From Pelomonas cellulosilytica (GTDB lineage Bacteria; Pseudomonadota; Gammaproteobacteria; Burkholderiales; Burkholderiaceae_C): a stretch of DNA of 64,000 bases. Where the stretch lies: the NCBI RefSeq assembly GCF_021353265.1, contig NZ_JAJTWU010000015.1:1-64000 (forward strand), given 5' to 3'. The position numbers and the translations under genes are program-made. The notes under the pieces are model-generated. The model was not told the DNA's origin. It worked only from the letters and a program-made list of their open reading frames with translations, and made no database searches. This document shows positions 30,996 through 40,168 of this stretch, piece by piece; within the stretch, counting starts at the first letter, position 1; every line of letters begins with the position of its first letter.

Positions 30996-31665
30996 GGTGG
31001 TCCCCGCCTGCCGCGGAGTCGCCCCGGCGTGCCAGCTCCTTCGCAGCAGGCATGGCGCGGTAGATCTCGATCTCCACGCGACGGTTGAGTGCGCGCCCTG
31101 CAGCGCTGGCGTTGTCGGCGACGTGGTCTCCGGCGGGCTGGTAGGTGGAGCGGATCCGGGAAGGATCGACGCCCGCAGTCACCAGAAACTCTCTGACAGC
31201 CGCGGCCCGCTGCCGTGCGATGCGGGCCTCCGCGGGAGTGTCGTTGTCGCCGTCCGTCCGCCCGCGCAAAAGGACCAGAGGTGCCGCCTTGGCTTCGTCG
31301 ATCAACGAGGTGGCCCGGTCGGGCGCCAGGTCGAAGCGAGAGCTTCCGTACTCGAATTGGACGGTGTAGATGCTGTTGGCCTGCGGTGGCGGCCGGTCAC
31401 GTCGGTGCAGATCCGCGAGCGCTTGCTGATGCGCCGTGATGCTGGCGAGCGTCGCTGCCGATGCCTGCGCGCGCCGAGTGTTTTCGGTGGCCAGCAGCCG
31501 CGTGTTCTGCAGCTCATTCCTGCAGACCTGCAGATCCACCGCCATGGCGGTGTTCGCGGGCCGCTTGCGCGACTCATCCACGGCTGGCGGCTTGGGTGGC
31601 GAGCTGCAGGACACCAGCAACGCCAAGGGCAGCATGAAGGGCGTGAGGGGGATGCGCGTTTGCAT
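30988..31665 (-). CDS. OmpA-like lipoprotein of the transfer cluster
   Basis: 225 residues. The signal peptide ends in a lipobox (LALLVSCSS). Residues about 60-90 are coiled-coil-like. The C-terminal OmpA/MotB-type peptidoglycan-binding domain includes YTVQFEYGSSRFDL, LLRGRTDGDNDTPAEARIARQRA and NRRVEIEIYR. Located directly downstream of virD4, it may anchor the secretion channel to the cell wall or stand in for a VirB7-type outer-membrane component. Confidence 0.85.
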   Translation of the reverse strand: MQTRIPLTPFMLPLALLVSCSSPPKPPAVDESRKRPANTAMAVDLQVCRNELQNTRLLATENTRRAQASAATLASITAHQQALADLHRRDRPPPQANSIYTVQFEYGSSRFDLAPDRATSLIDEAKAAPLVLLRGRTDGDNDTPAEARIARQRAAAVREFLVTAGVDPSRIRSTYQPAGDHVADNASAAGRALNRRVEIEIYRAMPAAKELARRGDSAAGGDHHG

Positions 31666-31677
31666 GGCGGGTCTCCA

Positions 31678-33693
31678 TCAGGAACGGGTGAGCTCGAATT
31701 CCGGTCGGCCTGGGTCTGCGGCGTGCTGCTCGGGGAGCAGCACGCCGTCGTCGTCGGGTAACGGTTCCACCGCACCATCGTCGACCGCACCTGAAGGCGG
31801 CTCTGCGGCGAAGAACCTCAGGAGGTTCTCCGCGAGCTTGTCAACCGACTCGTCGAGCGCGTCTGGAAGCTCCGAGAAGTCGTGGGCGAGCTGCTTGATG
31901 TGCAGTCCCTCTCCGTCGGCCAGCTCGTCGGCGGCTACGCGCCAGCGTTGCTGCACTCGCGCCAGGTGGAGGTCCAGGTTCATCGCAGGCACAGCCGGCG
32001 CCGGCATGAGCCGGTCCTTGAACGCCCTTTCCCGGTGGTAGCGGATCTTGTCTGCCAGGATGGGTTTGCAGTTCTCCATGACGATCACCTCGCGCTCGAT
32101 GCCCAATTCTTTGAACTCCTGAGGCAACAACAGCGCGCGGCGTTGGTCGCTGTCGTTGCGGCTGACCGTCGTGTGACCGTGGTTGCTGAACGAGCGACTG
32201 CGTCCGCGCGAGGTGGCCTGTTCCGTGAACGTCCCCAGCATCGCGCTGTACTCGTCGGCATCGCGCTGCTCTCGCGGCGCGAACAGGATCTGCAGGCCGT
32301 GGTTCGTCGCGAAGGTCCTGGCTTCCTTCTCGCCATAGACCGCGTCGAGCTGGGACATCGCTTGCACGACGGTCAGCAGACGCAGGTTGTAGCCGGCCAG
32401 AAAGGCGGCCGCGTTCGTGATCACGCTGACCCGGCCCATGGCGGTGAACTCGTCGTTGACGAGCAGGCACTGGTAGCGCAGTGTCGGGTCCTGCTCCGGC
32501 AGGTGCCGGGTGTTCAGGCTCACCAGCTGGGAGAAGAAGAGATTCAGCAGTGGCTTGGCGGTGGCCAGGCGGTTGGGCGGGATGCGAACGTAGATGGACA
32601 TTCGGCGCCGCCGGACATCAGCCAGAGAGAAGTCATCCGCGCTGGTCGCTGCGTCGACGATGGCATCGGCAAACACCGTCAGCGGGGCGTTGAACGTCGC
32701 GACGATGCTGGACAGCGTGTTGTCCGAGTTCGACAGCAGCCGCCGCAACGCGTCCGTGCATTCCTGGGAGAAGGGACGGCCCGCTTCGTTGCGTGACGCC
32801 ATGAGCTCGGCCAGGTGGGCGTTCAGGGGCCGGCCTTTGCCGGAGGATTGGCGCAGCATCTCGCCGACCGTGCGCGGGAGCTCGGGCGACTCCAGCAACA
32901 GCAGGCCCAGGCCGAGGAAGAGGTTGCGGGCCTGATCATTGAAGAAGGCCTCCGACGACGTGCCACTGCCATCGTTCGGGAAGAAGACTTGACCGATCGT
33001 CAGCAGGTCGCCGACGCGGTGCAGTTCGCTGGTTCTGACCGCGCTCAGCGGGTTCCATCGGTGACTGCGTCCTTCTTCGTTGAAGGGCGCAAAGGCATAG
33101 ACCTCCTGGCCCTGTGCGGCGCGGTAACCCGCTGTGATCTCGTAGTTCTCTCCCTTGACATCCAGCGTGACCGCCGAGTCCGGCCAGTTGAGGAGGTTGG
33201 GAACCACGACGCCCACGCCTTTGCCGCCGCGCGTGGGCGCTGCCAGCAGCACGGACAGCTGGCCTCGGAGGGACAGGAACCGCCCGTGGTGTTTTCCGAC
33301 CAAGATGCCGGGCCCGCCGCCAGCGCTCAGGCCCGCGCGCGCCACCTCGGCCGGCGTCGCGAACCGTGCGGCACCGTGCAGCGGACGCCGCTGCTGGGTC
33401 GCGGCCAGCAAGGTCAACGGCAATGCGACCAGGAGCCCACCGGCCGAGACCGCGATCGACAGCTGCAGCTTCTTCCGCTGCTTGGTATCGCTGGCGTGGA
33501 GCCGCCAGTAGCCTGTGATGCTTGAGAACCCAGCCTGGGCGGGATTGGACTTGTTCAGCAGCAGGAACAGGACGCCGGACAGGTAGACGGCTGCACAGGC
33601 GAGCCCTGCGTAGCCGGCCGCGCCGAAGAGGATGGCGGCGGCCTTGCGCTTGGTCGACCAGGGCGCCGAAGGCAGGGCGGCTGCAGCGCTCAT
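31678..33693 (-). CDS. virD4: VirD4-type coupling protein (T4CP)
   Basis: 671 residues from the ATG at 33693, which overlaps the virB11 stop (ATGA). Two N-terminal membrane segments (about residues 18-45 and 75-100) precede the ATPase. Walker A is in LLAAPTRGGKGVGVVVPNLL, Walker B-like sequence is in LLVNDEFTAMGR, and the NHGLQILFAPREQRDADEYS segment is typical of VirD4/TraG. It recruits the relaxase-DNA complex to the secretion channel. No relaxase gene is in the window. Confidence 0.93.
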   Translation of the reverse strand: MSAAAALPSAPWSTKRKAAAILFGAAGYAGLACAAVYLSGVLFLLLNKSNPAQAGFSSITGYWRLHASDTKQRKKLQLSIAVSAGGLLVALPLTLLAATQQRRPLHGAARFATPAEVARAGLSAGGGPGILVGKHHGRFLSLRGQLSVLLAAPTRGGKGVGVVVPNLLNWPDSAVTLDVKGENYEITAGYRAAQGQEVYAFAPFNEEGRSHRWNPLSAVRTSELHRVGDLLTIGQVFFPNDGSGTSSEAFFNDQARNLFLGLGLLLLESPELPRTVGEMLRQSSGKGRPLNAHLAELMASRNEAGRPFSQECTDALRRLLSNSDNTLSSIVATFNAPLTVFADAIVDAATSADDFSLADVRRRRMSIYVRIPPNRLATAKPLLNLFFSQLVSLNTRHLPEQDPTLRYQCLLVNDEFTAMGRVSVITNAAAFLAGYNLRLLTVVQAMSQLDAVYGEKEARTFATNHGLQILFAPREQRDADEYSAMLGTFTEQATSRGRSRSFSNHGHTTVSRNDSDQRRALLLPQEFKELGIEREVIVMENCKPILADKIRYHRERAFKDRLMPAPAVPAMNLDLHLARVQQRWRVAADELADGEGLHIKQLAHDFSELPDALDESVDKLAENLLRFFAAEPPSGAVDDGAVEPLPDDDGVLLPEQHAADPGRPEFELTRS

Positions 33694-34775
33694 AGCAGTG
33701 ACCCCTGGCGGTCGTCCGCGCGACCCATGCGTAGCGCGCGCGGCTCGTAGTGGATCTCGGAGATGAAGCGGCCGTGGTCGTCCCGGTCGAACTGGACAAC
33801 CACGTCGACCACCAGGTGCAACAGGCGCTGGATCTCGTCCATCGTCAGGCCGCCGCCGGCGCCCGTCTCGCGGATCATCAGCGCCATCTGCTCGAAGGCC
33901 AGTGCGCAACTGCCGGCGTGGACGCTCGTGATGCTTCCGGGGTGTCCGGAGGCGGCCAGGCGCACGAAGTGAAAGCACTCGTCGCCGCGGACTTCCGCGA
34001 GGAAGATGCGGTCCGGCTTCATGCGCAGGCAGGCTTCCAGCAGCGACTTCGCCGTCACCCGCGCGGTTCCCTGGCCATCCTTGCTGTAGAACAGATGGAC
34101 GACGTTGACGTGGCTGGGCAGCGTCAGCTCGGCCGTGTCCTCGATCGTGATCAGGCGTTCGTGCTTCGGGACCTCTTCAATGAGGCCTTTCATGAACGTG
34201 GTCTTGCCGGACCCCGTTCGACCGCTGACGACGATGGTCTGGTGCCGGCGCACGGCGAGGCGAAGGAAGTCCGTGTAGCGTCGCGCCGTCTTGAGCTGCA
34301 TCAGTTCGAGTTCGAGCAGCTGGCCATGGCGGTCCGCTCCGACCCGGTCGGTGAGATGGTCGAACATGCCCTCGCGCTCGAAGTCGTCCAGCCGCTTGAT
34401 CAGCTGCGTGGGCTTGCGGATCGTGATGGAGACGGTGTCGCGCGACACGGCTGGCGGGATGGCGAACTGGATGCGCTCGCCCGTCGGCAGCGTCGCCGAC
34501 AGCAGCGGCCGCTCCTGGTTGATCTGCTGGTCACAGTAGGTCGCCATGGCATTGGCCAGAGACAGGCAGCGCTCCATCGTGAGGGCCGGTGAAGGGACGG
34601 TGTGCCATCCGTCGACCGCCTCGATGAAAAGTTGGCCGGGCGCGTTGACACAGACCTCCATGACGCCCGGCGCGTCCAGCAGCTCCCGGAGCGGCCTCAG
34701 GAACTCCACGACCGACGTGGCATCGCCGCGCCAGCCTTGGTCGTCGCAGGAAGGATCGGGCCTGTCGGTGTCCAC
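33690..34775 (-). CDS. virB11: VirB11-family secretion ATPase
   Basis: 361 residues from a GTG at 34775, just after the virB10 stop. A longer frame would overlap virB10. Walker A is in VVSGRTGSGKTTFMKGLI; the Asp box is in LITIEDTAEL; the Walker B region is in PDRIFLAEVRGDE; and the His box is in GHPGSITSVHAGS. Hexameric traffic ATPase at the inner membrane. The start overlaps with both neighbours indicate tight translational coupling. Confidence 0.93.
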   Translation of the reverse strand: MDTDRPDPSCDDQGWRGDATSVVEFLRPLRELLDAPGVMEVCVNAPGQLFIEAVDGWHTVPSPALTMERCLSLANAMATYCDQQINQERPLLSATLPTGERIQFAIPPAVSRDTVSITIRKPTQLIKRLDDFEREGMFDHLTDRVGADRHGQLLELELMQLKTARRYTDFLRLAVRRHQTIVVSGRTGSGKTTFMKGLIEEVPKHERLITIEDTAELTLPSHVNVVHLFYSKDGQGTARVTAKSLLEACLRMKPDRIFLAEVRGDECFHFVRLAASGHPGSITSVHAGSCALAFEQMALMIRETGAGGGLTMDEIQRLLHLVVDVVVQFDRDDHGRFISEIHYEPRALRMGRADDRQGSLL

Positions 34776-34779
34776 CGCA

Positions 34780-36189
34780 TCACCTGGCGCTGAGCGACCC
34801 GGCCGTCGGCACGAGCTCGTAGACGGACGAGAAATCGACATCGCGGGCGACGTAGATGCCGACGACGCCGCCCTGGTTCTGGTAGACCAGAGGCGGGATG
34901 TTGATCGTGCTGTCCAGCACCTTCTCGGCCAGCTTGCTGGTGTTGGAAGTCGTGGACGGCAGCACGATGGTGTCGCCCTGCCGGTCGTTCGACTGGCTCT
35001 GGATGACGAGCTTCACCGAGTCGTCGATCAGCGACAGCAGCATGGCAGCTCCGATGCGTTCGCCCCAGCGGTTGTCGACGTAGCCGTCGATGCCGGACTC
35101 ACCGAGCTGGCCGGTCGCCGGCGAGTCGATGTCCACGACCACACCCAGCGGTGTGCGGATGCGGGTCCAGAGCACCGGGATGCGTACAGTGCCGGGCCGG
35201 ACCGACGTGATTCGGTATTCACCGTCGAAGTGGGAGCCGCGCTCGATCAGCAGCACGCGGCCATCGTCGCCGTACACGTTGCGCAGAACCTGGCAGGCCA
35301 CCAGGCCCGACGCCGCGGAAATCACGCGAGTCTTGAGCGCGCAGGTGAACGCAGTGCCCTTGGGCAGCGTCAGGCTGCGGTTGCCGAGCATCCGTGCGGC
35401 CACCTTCGGTGTCGACGATCCCGGCAGCGCGCCTCCCAGGAGCCCGTTTGTCGCACCGGCCGGCCCAAGGGGCGAAGCCTGGCTCGACAGCAGAGCGGTT
35501 GTGCCTGCCGGCATCCCGCCCGTCGTCGCCTCCGTGGTCCTGGTCAGGTTGTCCAGCAGCCCCTGCAGCTGGCGCTGGTAGCTCTGCAGGTTCTTCGAGG
35601 TCGCTGCGAGCGGATCGTGTGGTTCACCCTCTGTGTCGGACGGTTCCGTGGCGCTGACGGCCGCATTTCGGCTCGCCTGGGCGCCGGGCGTCGCAGAGCC
35701 AGGTCGTGAGCTCACGAGCAGCACCGGGGCGTCTTCAGGTGAGGGCGGCCTGGTGCCGGCGCTCGGCTGAGTGCCACCCCCGGTCCGCCGGACGCCGATG
35801 GGCTCCGCGACCTCGCCGTCCTCGGCCGCAATCGCCGGGACCTTGATCGCGGTGGAAGGTGGCGCAGCAGAGGCGGGGAGCGACGCCAGTTCCAGCCTGC
35901 GAGGCTCCGCCGTGGCTGACGCCGGCCTGTCGCCGACCTTTTTTCCGTCGTCCGCCTTGGCCTGCCTGGCGCTGGCCGAGAACCGTTGGATGCCCACGGC
36001 CGACACGGCGACGAGGCTGCCGATCAGCAGCACGACGGCCAGCAGGCCCTTCTTGGAGATCGCCGTACTCCGCGGCGCCGCGACGTCGGGAAGGCCAAGC
36101 TCCCCCTCAAGCGGGGCGATGCCGTCCCCTTGTTGGCCCTGGCCTTCCGGTTCGGGGTTTGGGGCTGGTGTGGGGCGATCGGCGTTCAT
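34780..36189 (-). CDS. virB10: VirB10 channel protein
   Basis: 469 residues. A cytosolic N-terminus, one membrane helix (LLAVVLLIGSLVAVSAVGIQRF), a long Pro/Ala/Ser linker and the C-terminal beta-barrel domain (LPKGTAFTCALKTRVISAASGLVACQV..., RGSHFDGEYRI, TRIRTPLGVVVDIDSPA, GESGIDGYVDNRWGERIGAA, ARDVDFSSVYEL). It spans from inner to outer membrane in the secretion core complex. Its start overlaps the virB9 stop. Confidence 0.95.
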   Translation of the reverse strand: MNADRPTPAPNPEPEGQGQQGDGIAPLEGELGLPDVAAPRSTAISKKGLLAVVLLIGSLVAVSAVGIQRFSASARQAKADDGKKVGDRPASATAEPRRLELASLPASAAPPSTAIKVPAIAAEDGEVAEPIGVRRTGGGTQPSAGTRPPSPEDAPVLLVSSRPGSATPGAQASRNAAVSATEPSDTEGEPHDPLAATSKNLQSYQRQLQGLLDNLTRTTEATTGGMPAGTTALLSSQASPLGPAGATNGLLGGALPGSSTPKVAARMLGNRSLTLPKGTAFTCALKTRVISAASGLVACQVLRNVYGDDGRVLLIERGSHFDGEYRITSVRPGTVRIPVLWTRIRTPLGVVVDIDSPATGQLGESGIDGYVDNRWGERIGAAMLLSLIDDSVKLVIQSQSNDRQGDTIVLPSTTSNTSKLAEKVLDSTINIPPLVYQNQGGVVGIYVARDVDFSSVYELVPTAGSLSAR

Positions 36190-37121
36190 GGCGTTGCTCC
36201 GTCTGAGACACGGGTTGGCGCGGCTGGGTCTGCCTTGAGGAGGCGCTGCACGCCGGGCACGGTCGTCCCCATGGTGGGCGGGATACCGTCGACATCGAAT
36301 GCGTCGTTCCAGAGCCCGACCACGGCGCTTCCTGCGCGCAACATGATGCGGCGGCTGACGCGATCAACGACCAGCAGGTTGTCTTCCATGCGGGCATTCG
36401 CCAGCGCTTCGGTGCCGTCGCCCAGCACGTGGAACACCGCGGGCACCTCCCGGTTGCCGGGGAAGCGCAGGTAGGTGAAGCGGCCGTCGTCGAACACGAG
36501 GTCTGGGACGATGTCGTCGGATCCACGCCCTTCGGCCATCGAGTAGCGCGTGTTCATCACCGCGGGCTTGGCCTGCAGGCGTTCTGCGACGACCTGGTCG
36601 GCCGATGGCGGGAGCGGCGTTGGTGGCAGCAGGGGCAGCACCGGTGCAGGCTGATGGACGATGCGTGCAGCAGCCGGCGCCATTGGCGGGGTGATGACCA
36701 GCCGGTAGACAGGTTGGGTCGCGTCACCGTCAGCGAGGAGCACGAAGCGCAGGTTGTGGACACGCCGGTCGGTCACCACCGCCAGGTTGTTGGCGGCACT
36801 TGCCGAGCTTTTGGGCTTCACGAAAAGCGTCCTGCCACCGGACTGGGCGGCCACGCACCAGGCCGCCTCGGTCTTCGTACAGTCCGAGCCAAGGCCGGCT
36901 GCGACTTCCGAGATCGCCTCATCGGCGCCAAGCACGACCAGGGTGACCACGCCTCGTTTCACGGGGACGGTCACGACCCCGCGAGGGTCGTAGCCGACCT
37001 CGCGGAGCCGCGGGTCGCCGGCATGGCCGGCGGGACCGGCAGGACCGGCAGGACCGGCACTGGCCGTCGCCGCAGCCAGCAAGAGCAGCAAGGCGAGCCT
37101 TGTTGGCGCGAGGCGCTTCAT
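36186..37121 (-). CDS. virB9: VirB9 channel protein
   Basis: 311 residues with a signal peptide ending ATASA. A GPAGPAGPAG collagen-like run follows directly, encoded by a short tandem repeat. The N-terminal domain has RLREVGYDPRGVVTV and the C-terminal domain has MNTRYSMAEGRGSDDIVPDLVFDDGRFTYLRFPGNREVPAVF, the VirB10-contact region. It forms the outer-membrane core ring with VirB10. It overlaps virB8 and virB10 by four bases each. Confidence 0.93.
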   Translation of the reverse strand: MKRLAPTRLALLLLLAAATASAGPAGPAGPAGHAGDPRLREVGYDPRGVVTVPVKRGVVTLVVLGADEAISEVAAGLGSDCTKTEAAWCVAAQSGGRTLFVKPKSSASAANNLAVVTDRRVHNLRFVLLADGDATQPVYRLVITPPMAPAAARIVHQPAPVLPLLPPTPLPPSADQVVAERLQAKPAVMNTRYSMAEGRGSDDIVPDLVFDDGRFTYLRFPGNREVPAVFHVLGDGTEALANARMEDNLLVVDRVSRRIMLRAGSAVVGLWNDAFDVDGIPPTMGTTVPGVQRLLKADPAAPTRVSDGATP

Positions 37122-37888
37122 GGCTTGACCTCCGCAGGCGCCGTATTGATCTCGGGGTCGGAGCGGTAGGCGGTCACGACGAACCCGAGGGGGTTCTCAA
37201 GTCGGTCCCGCTCCTTGGCGAGCACCTTGGGCTGGTACTCGTAGACGATGCTTGCGACGTGGCGGGTCCTGACGTCCGGCACGTTCCGTTCGGCCTGGTG
37301 GACCACCTTTTCGTAGGTGACCGTCGCCTGGCCATGGTTGCCCGTGCGTCTGGCGACATCGAGGCGCACACTGCCGACGTTGATGTTCCAGTCCGTGGAG
37401 TCCGCCAGCTTCTTGTGCAGGGCGTCCGGGCCTTCGAACTGGCGGTTGTAGACCTCGAACACGGCCGGCACCGACATGCGCGAGACCTGGTCGAAGTCGC
37501 GCTGCAGGAAGGACCAGTTGTAGCCTTCACGGGCTCGCAGGAAGACGGCGACGTAGTGCTTGTCCAGGGCGTCGTTCGTCGGAATGGTGTCCGCGCTGAG
37601 CCGCTGCTGCACGGTCGTCTCACCGGTGGCCTTGTCGACGATGATGGGAATCTCGACGGTGCTGCGCAGCGGCCCTTGGACGAACACGGCGCCAACGCCC
37701 AGCACGGCGAGTGTCACGCCGGCGATGGCGACGCGCCACGCCCGGCGCTCCGAGCGATCGAGCATCTCAGCCCGATCGATTTCCCAGGCGCCATTGGCGA
37801 GATACCTTTCGCCATCGTCATCGGCGGGTAAGGTTTCGGCGCGAGACGGCCATGCAGCGGCTCTGCCTGTCGTGGAGACAGCATCCAT
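37118..37888 (-). CDS. virB8: VirB8 inner-membrane assembly factor
   Basis: 256 residues. One membrane helix (WRVAIAGVTLAVLGVGAVFVQG) is followed by the periplasmic NTF2-like domain with the typical NDALDKHYVAVFLRAREGYNW and RTRHVASIVYEYQP segments. It nucleates secretion complex assembly. The stop overlaps the virB9 start. Confidence 0.93.
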   Translation of the reverse strand: MDAVSTTGRAAAWPSRAETLPADDDGERYLANGAWEIDRAEMLDRSERRAWRVAIAGVTLAVLGVGAVFVQGPLRSTVEIPIIVDKATGETTVQQRLSADTIPTNDALDKHYVAVFLRAREGYNWSFLQRDFDQVSRMSVPAVFEVYNRQFEGPDALHKKLADSTDWNINVGSVRLDVARRTGNHGQATVTYEKVVHQAERNVPDVRTRHVASIVYEYQPKVLAKERDRLENPLGFVVTAYRSDPEINTAPAEVKP

Positions 37889-37917
37889 GGGGGGACCTCT
37901 TTGGGTTGGTGCCGGCG

Positions 37918-38613
37918 TCAGTGCAGGAAGTCGGAGACCTTGCCGGTGCGGTTCAGCATCTCGTACTGGCGCTCTCGGTCGCGCGAGCGCGCGATGCGTT
38001 CTTCACTTTCGGCCATGCCCTGCAGCATCTGCACCTGCGACAGCTCGTGGGCCAGCAAAGCGTTCTCGGCGCCGATTCGGGCCTGGATTTCCTGGACCGA
38101 CTTCTGGTCGGGCGTGGCGTTGATCTGGGTCATCAGCGCCTGGATCTGGCTGAGCCGCCCAGACGCCCGGGTCATGGCGTCCTGCAGCAATCCCTGGTGC
38201 TGATAGGGCTGGGCGAGGGTGGCCTGACAGCGGGTGCGTGCGCCGCCGGTCAGGTCCAGGCAGTTGTAGATCATGGCGACGTCGCGCAGCGACTTCCCGG
38301 TCGCACCCAGGCCGGCATAGCCGGAAGCGTCAACGGCATGCAGCTGCTCGAAGGCCTTCGCGGGCACATAGTTCATCAGTCCGGTGTTGTTGAACACATT
38401 GCCCAGGTTGCGAACGCCGTTGATGCTGGTCAGCTGCGCCTGCATCTGTTGGATCTGCTTGACCTGGTTGGTGATCTGCGTGACGTCGTCGAGCACCTGC
38501 TGGATCGTCTGGGCCAGATTGGCGACGTCGATGACGGGGATTCCACTGGCGTGGGCGCTGCTTGCGCCGGCAATGGCCAGCAGTGTCGCGGCGAGCTTGT
38601 TCCGGATGCGCAT
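37918..38613 (-). CDS. virB5: VirB5/TraC-type pilus-associated protein
   Basis: 231 residues with a signal peptide (LAATLLAIAGASSAHASG). Two long helices (QTIQQVLDDVTQITNQVKQIQQMQAQL and MTQINATPDQKSVQEIQARIGAENALLAHEL) flank a smaller domain with Cys residues. This is the VirB5 pattern, a minor pilus tip component. Its position after virB6 differs from the Agrobacterium order. Confidence 0.88.
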   Translation of the reverse strand: MRIRNKLAATLLAIAGASSAHASGIPVIDVANLAQTIQQVLDDVTQITNQVKQIQQMQAQLTSINGVRNLGNVFNNTGLMNYVPAKAFEQLHAVDASGYAGLGATGKSLRDVAMIYNCLDLTGGARTRCQATLAQPYQHQGLLQDAMTRASGRLSQIQALMTQINATPDQKSVQEIQARIGAENALLAHELSQVQMLQGMAESEERIARSRDRERQYEMLNRTGKVSDFLH

Positions 38614-38635
38614 GATGCTTCTCCTTCAACGCAGT

Positions 38636-39736
38636 TCAAGTCCGGCCGCGCATGGCAGCGAGCTTGTAGGCGGCCGTCCTGACGGTGCCGTATCCGTGGC
38701 GCGCCATGGCGCCGGCGCCGGTGGTGGCTGCGCTCGCGAGCCCTCCGGCCACGTTGGCGGCGGCGCCCGCTGCGCGCCCCGCCGTGTAGGGCAGCCCGAC
38801 CCCGGCGCGAACGACGCCGCCAGCGACGGCGGACGCGCCGCCGCGGCCGTTGCGAGCCAACCGCAAATTGGACGACACCATCAGCACGTTCTGCATCATC
38901 TGCAGGCCCTGCTGAACGGCAGCGCCGCCGGTCAGGGCAGACGCCAGGCTGGGTGCTTGGAAGCAGATGATCGCCATCAGGATCATGAGCACGCAGTAAC
39001 GCGTGGCCTCGCCCAGCACGTTGAAGGTGCCGCCGAGGAAGCCGCCGCCATCGTGAATGGCCAGGAATATGGCTTCACCCATGAAGGTGCTGAGGCCAAG
39101 CGTGAAGAACGCGAACCAGGCCAACACAACTGAGTTCAGCACCATCGACAACCAACTGTCGAAGAAGCGTGCGGTGGGGCGCCAGGCAAGGCACAGGATG
39201 AACAGAGGTCCCACGCCGATCACGAAGGTCAGCAGGACCTTGGCCAGCGTTACGACGAAGAGCGCCATGCAGAGAAACAGCACCGACCCGATCGAGAAGA
39301 TGCCTGCGGCGAGAAGCAGGTCGAGCCGGAACATGCTCGCCTCCTTCATGATGTCCGCGGTCTGGGAGCTGGCTTGGTCGTTGAACTTGTCCAACAGCGT
39401 GTAAGGTGTAGTGATCGTGCTGGGATCAACTCCCGCCGGCAGGAATGTCGAAGCGACGCCCATCGACAAAGCGTTTGCCGCATCGGCGACGTTTGAGATG
39501 TAGAAGCCGCCCTGTAGCGCGAATGCGAGCACCAAACCGATCTTGAAGATCTTCCAGGTGAAGGCAGGAATCGACTCCGAGACCTCATTCCTGACCACGG
39601 CCCATCCGTACAGAACGATCCAGAGCGTCATGACCGTCAGCGCAATGGGGGTGAGGGCCGCGCACAACGCCGACACCACGCCCAGGACGTAGCCGTTCAG
39701 AAGGACGTCCAGCTTTGATCCGAGCCAGGCAAACAT
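38636..39736 (-). CDS. virB6: VirB6/TrbL-family membrane protein
   Basis: 366 residues with five to six membrane helices and the conserved ALTPIALTVMTLWIVLYGWAVVR and LLTFVIGVGPLFILCLAW segments. The C-terminal Ala/Gly-rich tail (NVAGGLASAATTGAG) is cytosolic and is common in this family. It forms part of the inner-membrane channel. Confidence 0.9.
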   Translation of the reverse strand: MFAWLGSKLDVLLNGYVLGVVSALCAALTPIALTVMTLWIVLYGWAVVRNEVSESIPAFTWKIFKIGLVLAFALQGGFYISNVADAANALSMGVASTFLPAGVDPSTITTPYTLLDKFNDQASSQTADIMKEASMFRLDLLLAAGIFSIGSVLFLCMALFVVTLAKVLLTFVIGVGPLFILCLAWRPTARFFDSWLSMVLNSVVLAWFAFFTLGLSTFMGEAIFLAIHDGGGFLGGTFNVLGEATRYCVLMILMAIICFQAPSLASALTGGAAVQQGLQMMQNVLMVSSNLRLARNGRGGASAVAGGVVRAGVGLPYTAGRAAGAAANVAGGLASAATTGAGAMARHGYGTVRTAAYKLAAMRGRT

Positions 39737-39745
39737 TGGGCACTC

Positions 39746-40168
39746 CTACTGCACGGCGTCGTACGGCAGATTGGCGGGCGGGGAAGCGAAGATCGGCACG
39801 CACTTGCTCTTCACGTCGGGGAACTGACATTGCAGCCAGCTGCCTCCGACCTTAACCACCCACAGGCGGCTGCGCTTCTCTGTTCCGTATGTAGACGCGC
39901 GGCATGTCGTCGGGCGTGCGTAGACCTCTGTGCATTCCAGGAGGCCGCCAGCGGTCTCGACCATGCGCCAGGGGCCGGCATGGCAGCCTCCATCCGCCTT
40001 GCACGGGGACATCCGCGTGGATGCAGTCCTGGGCAGCGGCGGCGTCTCGACAACCTTCTTGCCATCGGGCAGCAGCCGTACGGCTTCGTTGCCCTTGACG
40101 AACTGTGCCTGGGCCGCGGACGCGCATGCGAGCGCGGCGATGGCGAGGAGCGAGGCGACGTGGCTCAT
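39746..40168 (-). CDS. Secreted Cys-rich protein inside the virB operon, unknown
   Basis: 140 residues from the ATG at 40168, which has an AGGAG site and overlaps the virB4 stop. The signal peptide is MSHVASLLAIAALACASAAQA. The mature part has at least six Cys (SPCKADGGCHAG, LLECTEV, TTCRAST, LQCQFPDVKSKCVP), suggesting disulfides. It occupies the virB5/virB7 region but is neither a lipoprotein nor VirB5-like. An entry-exclusion or pilus accessory role is possible but unproven. Confidence 0.7.
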   Translation of the reverse strand: MSHVASLLAIAALACASAAQAQFVKGNEAVRLLPDGKKVVETPPLPRTASTRMSPCKADGGCHAGPWRMVETAGGLLECTEVYARPTTCRASTYGTEKRSRLWVVKVGGSWLQCQFPDVKSKCVPIFASPPANLPYDAVQ